A DNA stretch of 64,000 nt from positions 1,116,001 to 1,180,000 of the forward strand of contig NZ_JAPENX010000001.1 of the NCBI RefSeq assembly GCF_026341815.1, given 5' to 3'. The first letter of the stretch is position 1. Every line of letters starts with the position of its first letter. This document shows positions 58,195 to 64,000 of this stretch, piece after piece. The position numbers were made by a program, and so were the translations under genes. The stretch is from Streptomyces sp. NBC_00572. Lineage in GTDB: Bacteria; Actinomycetota; Actinomycetes; Streptomycetales; Streptomycetaceae. The notes below the pieces were generated by a model. The model was not told the origin of the DNA. It searched no databases and worked only from the letters and a program-made list of their open reading frames with translations.

Positions 58195-58671
58195 ATGACC
58201 TGGACCTTCTCCCCGGAGCGCGTCGACACCCCGGACGCCGCCGCCCTGCGCCGCGACTACTACGGCGACGTCGCCGGCCGCTACTGGAAGCGCCCCGCGA
58301 CGGAGGCGGAGATCGACCAGGGCCTGACCGACGACGGGGTCGAGCTGCTGACCCCGCCGACCGGACAGTTCCTCGTCGCGCGGTACGAGGGCAAGCCGGC
58401 CGGCTGCGGCGGTGTCCTCCTCCTCGACGAGGACCGCGCCGAACTGACCCGCGTCTTCCTCCGCCACGCCTTCCGCGGCCTGGGCGGCGCGTCCGAGCTC
58501 CTGACGACCCTGGAGGACGCGGCGCGCGAACTCAACGCCCGCCGCATGGTCCTCAACACACGCCTGGACCTGGTCGAGGCCCGCGCCCTGTACACCCGGC
58601 ACGGGTACGCGGAGATCCCGGCGTACTGCACGGGCCCGTACATGGACATCTGGTACGGCAAGGGCCTCTGA
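58195..58671 (+). CDS. GNAT-family N-acetyltransferase
   Basis: A 158-residue acetyltransferase. ATG 58195 is preferred over 58186 because CACAAT lies exactly 7 nt before it, suggesting a leaderless promoter. The acetyl-CoA site is LTRVFLRHAFRGLGGASELLTTLEDAARE (motif A), with MVLNTRLDLVEARALYTRHGYAEIP (motif B) and a final MDIWYGKGL. It transfers acetyl groups to an amine; substrate unknown. Follows the monooxygenase gene by about 100 nt. Confidence 0.88.
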   Translation: MTWTFSPERVDTPDAAALRRDYYGDVAGRYWKRPATEAEIDQGLTDDGVELLTPPTGQFLVARYEGKPAGCGGVLLLDEDRAELTRVFLRHAFRGLGGASELLTTLEDAARELNARRMVLNTRLDLVEARALYTRHGYAEIPAYCTGPYMDIWYGKGL

Positions 58672-58709
58672 CCCGTCCCGGGGCAGGGTGGGCCGGGGCG
58701 AACCTCCGG

Positions 58710-59519
58710 TCAGCGGCTCCAGACGACGACGTCGAAGATGCCGCGCGTCTCGGTGGACGGGGCGGACAGTTCCTTGACGGTCAGGCGGGCGAGGCGGCCG
58801 TCGTTCGTGGCGGCGCAGAAGACCATGCCGGTCTTCAGCTCCGTCGCCGTCGAGGTGGCCATGGTGTCGATGTCACGCGCGCAGTCCTCGTACGAGGGCG
58901 TCTTGTTCGTCGAGTCCTTCCACACCAGCGCCTTGACCCCGTCCCCGGGCTGCAGCATGTGCCCGCCGAACGGGTAGACGGAGAAGTCGTTCTCGTCGCG
59001 GATCTCGGACTCCACGGGGGGTACGGAGTCCAGGTCCTTGTCATCCGTGAACGTGATCGCCAGGGGGCCCTGCCACTCGACCGTGCCGGCCGGCTTCGCG
59101 GGCGGGGTCGGCGTGGCCGCTGTCTCCGCGGGCGCCGAGGACTCCCCGCTCTGGGTGGCCTCGTCGCTCTGCGTGGCCTCCGGGCTCTGCGAGGAGTCCG
59201 AGGGGGCGTCGTCGCTGCCCCGGCTCTCCCCTCCGGACGGGGTCGCCGAGGTCGTCGCCGAGCTCTGCGCCGCGGGCGGGGTGCCGTTCCGGTCGCTGTT
59301 GCCGCTCACGAGGTACGTGCCGACGACGCCGATCACCGCCGCCACCAGTGTGGCTCCCGCACCGATCCAGGCGCCCCGGTGCGAGGACGTACGCGCCACG
59401 ACGATCGGCGCCGGGGCGCCGTAGCCACCGCCGTACCCGTCGTATCCGCCGTTCGACGGACCGGTCGGCGGGTGTCCCGGAGGTGCCGGCCAGCCCTGAC
59501 GTGGCTCTTCGCTGTTCAT
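58710..59519 (-). CDS. Single-span membrane protein with exported domain
   Basis: A 269-residue protein from ATG 59519, which has GGGGGA at good distance; the ATG at 59528 is too close to the RBS. The cytosolic N-terminus is Pro/Gly/Tyr-rich (GYDGYGGGYGAPAP). One span (GAWIGAGATLVAAVIGVVGTYLV, about 52-75) leads to a Ser/Glu/Thr-rich exported spacer with a repeat of ATQSDEATQSGE, then a domain with WQGPLAITFTDDKDLDSVPPVE and two cysteines (YEDCARDI, MVFCAATN). Unknown function. Confidence 0.72.
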   Translation of the reverse strand: MNSEEPRQGWPAPPGHPPTGPSNGGYDGYGGGYGAPAPIVVARTSSHRGAWIGAGATLVAAVIGVVGTYLVSGNSDRNGTPPAAQSSATTSATPSGGESRGSDDAPSDSSQSPEATQSDEATQSGESSAPAETAATPTPPAKPAGTVEWQGPLAITFTDDKDLDSVPPVESEIRDENDFSVYPFGGHMLQPGDGVKALVWKDSTNKTPSYEDCARDIDTMATSTATELKTGMVFCAATNDGRLARLTVKELSAPSTETRGIFDVVVWSR

Positions 59520-59599
59520 GCTGCCCATTCCCCCTGTGATGCGATCTTGAAGGGGACAGCGTACTGAGTGATGGTCATACAGGGCGTACGGCAGCCCAG

Positions 59600-61735
59600 T
59601 TACGTCTGCCGCCCGCGGGGCGGATCCGGATCGCGGGGCGGATCCGGCTGGTGGGGCGGATTCGGATGGTGGGGCGGCTGGTGGGGCGGATTCGAATCGT
59701 GGGGGCGCTCCGCGTCCGATCCGCTCAGTTCGGCGGTCAGTTCCTCCACCAGCTTCACCAGGTCGGTCGGCCGGTCCGGCCCCCACCAGTCGCCGAGCAG
59801 CTCGGCGAGCGACTCCTCGCGCGCCGTGGCGAGCCGGGTCGCCGCCTGCACGCCCTCCTCGGTGAGGATCAGCTGGAGCCCCTCCCGGGCGACCAGGCGC
59901 CGTTCCTCCACCTGCCGGGAGGCCTCCGTGATCACCCGCAGCGGCACGGGCACGTGCTCGGCGAGCCGAGTGGGTTCGACGGTGCCGTGGCGGCGGATGC
60001 GGAGCAGCAGCCAGCTCGCGGCGGGCAGCAGGTCGAGCCCGGCGCGGACGGTGATCTTCTCGTAGATCTCCCTGCGGCCCGCACGGGAGCCGAGGACGGA
60101 CAGGGCGCGGGCGCACTCGTCGTACGAGGAGCGCTCGACGGGCTGGGAGGCGAGCGTCCGGCCGGCGTCGGGCGCGGTGACCGAGCCCCGCAGCTTGTCC
60201 TCCTTGAGGAACCAGGCGACGACGAAGGCGACCAGGACCACGGGCGCCGCGTACAGGAAGACGTCGGTGATGGACACGGCGTACGCGTGCAGGACGTCGG
60301 GGCGCAGCTCGGCCGGGAGCGCGGCGACGGTGCGCGGGTCGGCGGCGACCTGCTCGGGGCCGGTACCGGGCGGGAGGTCCTGACCGGAGGCGGTCGCGGT
60401 GGCGAACACGTCGTCGAGTGAATGGGTGAGCCGGGTGGTGAAGATCGTGCCGAAGACGGCGACGCCGAAGGAGGCCCCGATGGAGCGGAAGAAGGTGGCT
60501 CCGGAGGTGGCGACGCCCAGGTCCGCGTACGGGACGGCGTTCTGCACGACCAGGACGAGGACCTGCATGACCAGGCCGAGGCCGACGCCGAAGACGAAGA
60601 AGCAGACGCTCATCTCCCCGGTGGAGCTGGTCTCCGTCAGCCCGTGGAGCAGGAGCAGTCCGAGGCAGGTGACGGCGGTGCCGGCGATCGGGAAGACCTT
60701 CCAGCGGCCCGTGCGGGAGACGATCTGGCCGGTGACCGTCGAGGTGATCAGGATGCCGGCGACCATCGGCAGCATGTGCACCCCGGACATCGTCGGGGTG
60801 ACGCCCTGCACGACCTGGAGGAAGGTCGGCAGATAGGTCATCGCGCCGAACATCGCGAAGCCGATGACGAAGCTGATGAGCGCGACCAGGCTGAACGTCC
60901 GGATCCTGAACAGCTTGAGCGGCAGCACGGGTTCGACCGCCCGCCGCTCGACCCGGACGAACCAGACGAGGAGTACGGCTCCGAGGACGGCGAGGCCGAT
61001 GATCTGCGCCGAACCCCACGCCCAGGTGGTACCGCCGAGCGAGGCCACGAGGACCAGACAGGTGGCGACCGAGGCGATGAGGAAGGTGCCGAGGTAGTCG
61101 ATGGTGTGCCGGGTGGAGCGCACCGGGATGTGCAGGACGGCGGCGATCACGAAGAGGGCGACGATGCCGATCGGCAGGTTGATGTAGAAGACCCAGCGCC
61201 AGGACAGCTGCTGGGTGAAGACCCCGCCGAGCAGCGGACCGAGGACGCTGGTGGTGCCGAAGACGGCGCCGAAGAGCCCCTGGTACTTGCCGCGCTCGCG
61301 CGGCGACACGAGGTCGCCGACGATCGCCATCGACAGCACGATGAGACCGCCGCCGCCGAGGCCCTGGACCGCGCGGAAGGCGATGAGCTGCGGCATGTTC
61401 TGGGCGATGCCGGAGAGCGCGGAGCCGATGAGGAAGAGGACGATCGCCGCCTGGAAGAGCTTCTTGCGCCCGTACTGGTCGCCGAGCTTGCCCCACAGCG
61501 GGGTGCCCGCCGTGGACGCCAGCATGTAGGCGGTGACCACCCAGGACAGGTGCTCCAAGCCGCCGAGCTCGCTGACGATGGTCGGCAGCGCGGTGGAGAC
61601 GATGGTCTGGTCGAGGGCGGCCAACAGCATGCCGAGGAGCAGCGCGCCGATCGTGACGACGACGGTGCGGCGGCTCTGCCCCTCCCCGGGCGCGGGAGCG
61701 CCACCGAGCCCGGAGGTGCTTACTTCCTGGGCCAT
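59600..61735 (-). CDS. MFS drug exporter (DHA2) with C-terminal MarR-like domain
   Basis: A 711-residue protein from ATG 61735 (GAGGAG upstream). Residues about 20-530 form a 14-span DHA2 exporter: LDQTIVSTALPTIVSELGG (motif D1), GKLGDQYGRKKLF (motif A), SVLGPLLGGVFTQQLSWRW (motif C). Residues about 545-690 are a winged-helix, MarR-like domain (CARALSVLGSRAGRREIYEK, SWLLLRIRRHGTVEPTRLAEHVPVPLRVITEASRQVEERRLVAREG). The last 30 residues are a Pro/His/Asp repeat. The soluble tail may sense or bind substrate. Substrate unknown. Confidence 0.88.
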   Translation of the reverse strand: MAQEVSTSGLGGAPAPGEGQSRRTVVVTIGALLLGMLLAALDQTIVSTALPTIVSELGGLEHLSWVVTAYMLASTAGTPLWGKLGDQYGRKKLFQAAIVLFLIGSALSGIAQNMPQLIAFRAVQGLGGGGLIVLSMAIVGDLVSPRERGKYQGLFGAVFGTTSVLGPLLGGVFTQQLSWRWVFYINLPIGIVALFVIAAVLHIPVRSTRHTIDYLGTFLIASVATCLVLVASLGGTTWAWGSAQIIGLAVLGAVLLVWFVRVERRAVEPVLPLKLFRIRTFSLVALISFVIGFAMFGAMTYLPTFLQVVQGVTPTMSGVHMLPMVAGILITSTVTGQIVSRTGRWKVFPIAGTAVTCLGLLLLHGLTETSSTGEMSVCFFVFGVGLGLVMQVLVLVVQNAVPYADLGVATSGATFFRSIGASFGVAVFGTIFTTRLTHSLDDVFATATASGQDLPPGTGPEQVAADPRTVAALPAELRPDVLHAYAVSITDVFLYAAPVVLVAFVVAWFLKEDKLRGSVTAPDAGRTLASQPVERSSYDECARALSVLGSRAGRREIYEKITVRAGLDLLPAASWLLLRIRRHGTVEPTRLAEHVPVPLRVITEASRQVEERRLVAREGLQLILTEEGVQAATRLATAREESLAELLGDWWGPDRPTDLVKLVEELTAELSGSDAERPHDSNPPHQPPHHPNPPHQPDPPRDPDPPRGRQT
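59610..59700. repeat. Coding repeat at the 3' end of the MFS gene
   Basis: Units of GGGGCGGATTCGG or GGGGCGGCTGGT recur and encode the PPHQPPHHPNPPHQPDPP tail of the exporter. Likely length-variable. Confidence 0.65.
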
Positions 61736-61907
61736 GGGCGTCTCCTCGGGGCGTCTCGTCGGGCGTCCCGCCGGACGACCCATGGGACGGCCTCTCCATC
61801 CTGGTCCGAATGTCCGGATATGGCCTGCGGAGGGGCACGCCTGTTCGCCCGCCGGAAGGGGGTGGGCTGCATAATCGCCAGCAGTTGTCTCGGGGAGGGG
61901 ACCCATC

Positions 61908-63095
61908 ATGACCGGACATGTCTGTCCTGAATGCGGTGTACAGAGACCTGGCTGCGCCTGCGCCCAGGCGGAGCTGGCGGCGGCCGAGGACTTCGATCCG
62001 CTCCGGATCAGGCCGTACGTGACGCTGGACGCGGCGGGGGACGGGGGCGGGGCGCGGGGCCCCGGCGCGTACGCGACGGACGATCCGTACGCTTCCCCCG
62101 GCGCGTACGGGACGGACGACCCGCCGACGGCCCAGCTGGCGGCGATCCGGGAGGACGGGGGGCCGGTCGGGGGGCCGGGTGTCCCGCACGAGGGGCCGGC
62201 GGGCGACCGTCGGTACGGGGGTCCGGGAGACGGTCGGTACGGGGAGCCGGGCCGGGATGCCGTCACGGTGCAGGAGCCGGGTGCCGGGGCTGGGGCTGGT
62301 ACCTACGGGACCGAGGCGTACGGGACCGAGATCCTTCCGGGCGCGTCGCACCCGGGCGGCGACCCCTCCGAGACCATGCCGCTCCGGCTGCACGGCGTCG
62401 GCGACATTCCCCCGCCGCCCGGCCACGAGCGAGGGCACGGGCGGGGACAGGGGCGCAGGCGCGGCATGGTCGTCGCGGCCGTGGCCGCCGTCGCCGTGGC
62501 GGGCACCGCCGCCTTGGCGGCGGCCGTGCTCGGCAGCGGGGACGACCCCGTCGACCGGGCGGCCGTACCCGAGGTGACCACGAGCGCGTCCCTGAACCTC
62601 GCCGTGTCGGAAGCTCCGTCCCCTTCCTCCTCGTCGGAGAGTCCTGAGCCGACCTCGCCCTCCCCGACCCCGCGCAGGACGTCCGCGTCCCCGTCGGCCA
62701 CCCCTTCCGCGAGCCGCACGACCACGACGCCGAGCGCCTCGGCGAACACGACCGGCGCGGCGCCGCCCCCGGCCGCCACCGCCTCGCCGACGCCGGCCAC
62801 CGCCTCGCCGACGACGGCACCGGCCACGACGTCACCCCCGACGGGGTCGCCGGGGAACGGCGAGGAGGAGCCGGAGACCCTGAGCTTCGGCTCCAGCGGG
62901 CACGAGGTGCGGGAGCTCCAGCGACGGCTGACCGACGTGGGGGTCTACGAGGGCCGGATCAACGGCAGGTACGACGACGAGGTCTGGGAGGCGGTCTCCC
63001 TCTACCAGTCGTACATGTACATCCAGGACGACCCCGAGGGCGTGTACGGCCCGAACACCCGCGAGGTCCTGGAGCGATACACCCCTCACATCTGA
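61908..63095 (+). CDS. Membrane protein with zinc ribbon and peptidoglycan-binding domain
   Basis: A 395-residue protein from ATG 61908. It opens with a short zinc-ribbon-like motif (CPECGVQRPGCAC), then a Gly/Tyr-rich cytosolic stretch with repeated DPYASPGAYGTDD units. One membrane span (GMVVAAVAAVAVAGTAALAAAVLG, about 185-210) is followed by a long Ser/Thr/Pro-rich spacer able to cross the wall and a C-terminal PG_binding_1 domain (LSFGSSGHEVRELQRRLTDVGVYEGRINGRYDDEVWEAVSLYQ). It probably ties the membrane to peptidoglycan. Divergent from the MFS gene. Confidence 0.85.
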   Translation: MTGHVCPECGVQRPGCACAQAELAAAEDFDPLRIRPYVTLDAAGDGGGARGPGAYATDDPYASPGAYGTDDPPTAQLAAIREDGGPVGGPGVPHEGPAGDRRYGGPGDGRYGEPGRDAVTVQEPGAGAGAGTYGTEAYGTEILPGASHPGGDPSETMPLRLHGVGDIPPPPGHERGHGRGQGRRRGMVVAAVAAVAVAGTAALAAAVLGSGDDPVDRAAVPEVTTSASLNLAVSEAPSPSSSSESPEPTSPSPTPRRTSASPSATPSASRTTTTPSASANTTGAAPPPAATASPTPATASPTTAPATTSPPTGSPGNGEEEPETLSFGSSGHEVRELQRRLTDVGVYEGRINGRYDDEVWEAVSLYQSYMYIQDDPEGVYGPNTREVLERYTPHI

Positions 63096-63226
63096 GCCTC
63101 ACAGCTGAGCCCCTCTGAGTCCCCCAAGCCCCGTGAGTCACGCGCACCCCCCGAGTCCCGTGAGTCCCGGCATGCGGACCGGTTGGCCAAGACGGCCCTC
63201 GGTTTTGTATCGTAGAAAAACAAAGT

Positions 63227-63262
63227 GGCCCCGCCCGCAATCCCTGACCGGTGGGCGGGACC
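63227..63262 (+). promoter_or_regulatory. Hairpin in the leader of the HAD phosphatase gene
   Basis: GGCCCCGCCC (63227-63236) pairs with GGGCGGGACC (63253-63262) with one mismatch, just after an A/T-rich run (TTTTGTATCGTAGAAAAAC, about 63203-63221) that probably holds the promoter. It may be an attenuator. Confidence 0.3.
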
Positions 63263-63297
63263 GCTTCGTTCTCCGCACCACCCCCTCTGGAGACCCG

Positions 63298-63966
63298 ATG
63301 CCTGCCACCACCCCGGCAACGCTCACCGCCCGCGCCCTCCTCCTCGACATGGACGGCACCCTCGTCAACTCGGACGCCGTCGTCGAGCGCTGCTGGCGAC
63401 GCTGGGCGGAGCGGCAGGGCCTCGACGGGGAAGCCGTGCTCAAGGTGGTCCACGGCCGCCAGGGGTACGCGACGATGGCCGTCCTCCTCCCGGACCGCCC
63501 CATGGACGAGAACTACGCCGACAACCGGGTCATGCTCGCCGAGGAGACCGCGGACCTCGACGGCGTCGCACCCGTCCCCGGCGCCCCCGCCTTCATGGCC
63601 GCGCTCGCGGAGCTGCCGCACGCCCTGGTGACCTCGGCGGACGAGGCCCTCGCGCAGGCCCGGATGGGGGCCGCGGCGCTCCCGATGCCGCAGACCCGGG
63701 TCACGGCCGAGGGCGTCGGGGCCAGCAAGCCGGACCCCGAGGGCTTCCTGAAGGGCGCGGCCGAGCTGGGCTTCGACCCGGCGGACTGCATCGTCTTCGA
63801 GGACTCCGAGGCCGGCATCCAGGCGGGCCGCGCGGCCGGCATGCGGATCGTGGGCGTGGGCCCGCGGGCGGCGGCCTTCGCTCCGGACGTGCACATCGCC
63901 GACCTCACCCAGCTGCGGGTCGAGGCCGCGGCCGACGGTTCGATCACGCTGACCGTCCTTCCGTAG
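63298..63966 (+). CDS. HAD-superfamily phosphatase (sugar-phosphatase type)
   Basis: A 222-residue HAD hydrolase from ATG 63298 (GGAG upstream). Motif I is LLLDMDGTLVNSD (nucleophile and acid Asp), motif II LVTSADE, motif III Lys in GASKPDPEGFLKGA, motif IV IVFEDSEAGIQAGRAAG. The alpha-helical cap after motif I is of the beta-phosphoglucomutase/DOG-phosphatase kind, so a hexose- or polyol-phosphate is the likely substrate. Stands alone at the right edge. Confidence 0.9.
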   Translation: MPATTPATLTARALLLDMDGTLVNSDAVVERCWRRWAERQGLDGEAVLKVVHGRQGYATMAVLLPDRPMDENYADNRVMLAEETADLDGVAPVPGAPAFMAALAELPHALVTSADEALAQARMGAAALPMPQTRVTAEGVGASKPDPEGFLKGAAELGFDPADCIVFEDSEAGIQAGRAAGMRIVGVGPRAAAFAPDVHIADLTQLRVEAAADGSITLTVLP

Positions 63967-64000
63967 GCCCCACCACCCCAGCCTCCGCACCTCACGCTCA

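Noticed and set aside
61780..61830. An operator between the MFS and peptidoglycan-binding genes (TCCGGACATTCGGA on the minus strand)
   Set aside because: The arms are only four bases and no regulator gene is adjacent; not distinguishable from chance in this G/C-rich sequence.
58710..62438. A 1242-codon minus-strand frame
   Set aside because: Only the final 269-270 codons form a plausible protein. The upstream part is a low-complexity shadow of the DHA2 exporter gene.

Overview
The window reads as chromosome from a Streptomyces-like actinomycete. The G+C content is very high with G/C-biased third codon positions, GTG starts are common, several genes look leaderless, and DUF397, DUF2330, DUF4259 and DUF4157 genes are present. 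A DmdR/IdeR-type iron box and a cobalamin riboswitch also appear. I see no rRNA, tRNA, CRISPR array, insertion sequence, phage or biosynthetic megacluster.

The unifying theme is a dispersed sterol side-chain catabolism regulon. kstR (36.6 kb) encodes a TetR repressor very close to mycobacterial KstR. Matching or near-matching boxes (TnnAACnnGTTnnA) lie in front of five blocks: an Hsd4A-like SDR / alcohol dehydrogenase / MaoC operon (2.0-4.9 kb), a tandem-domain FadE plus Ltp3-like thiolase operon (11.6-15.1 kb), kstR and a divergent glycosyltransferase operon (33.1-37.2 kb), an aldehyde dehydrogenase-ferredoxin operon divergent from an MBL hydrolase (38.7-41.6 kb), and a fadA5 / cyp125 divergent pair (50.4-53.1 kb). 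An Rv3520c-like LLM oxidoreductase (24.6 kb) probably belongs to the same set. A second 15-bp palindrome, roughly CTGAyGGnnCrTCAG, recurs at the same promoters and may mark another regulator. No sterol-ring genes are in the window.

Region by region. 0-2 kb: a partial siderophore-binding lipoprotein with an iron box, and two conserved proteins. 2-5 kb: first sterol operon. 5.2-8.8 kb: ABC exporter with its own two-component system. 8.8-11.6 kb: secreted PLD-like protein and MFS exporter. 11.6-15.1 kb: second sterol operon. 15.2-20.3 kb: DUF4259 protein, an orphan DUF4157 protein, a DUF397 gene next to two decayed regulatory genes, a methyltransferase and a decayed secreted protein. 20.3-26.2 kb: envelope proteins, an amidase and the LLM oxidoreductase. 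26.4-32.1 kb: three successive cassettes of a small secreted protein, an intercistronic hairpin and a Cys-rich membrane-anchored partner, with an AraC regulator inside; this is the best candidate for an undescribed system. 32.1-38.6 kb: XRE/DUF2690 protein, glycosyltransferase operon, kstR and two lipoproteins. 38.7-43.3 kb: sterol-type oxidative genes and a Ser/Thr kinase apparently split from its membrane domain by one base. 43.6-49.6 kb: B12-riboswitch-controlled ECF transporter operon with a surface alpha/alpha-toroid protein. 49.9-55.0 kb: SLT-like secreted protein, fadA5/cyp125, DUF2330 protein and O-methyltransferase. 55.0-64.0 kb: secreted protein with AraC regulator, serpin, monooxygenase, GNAT, DHA2 exporter with a MarR-like tail, peptidoglycan-binding protein and HAD phosphatase.

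All family calls were made by eye from motifs and remembered homologues; no database search was run.
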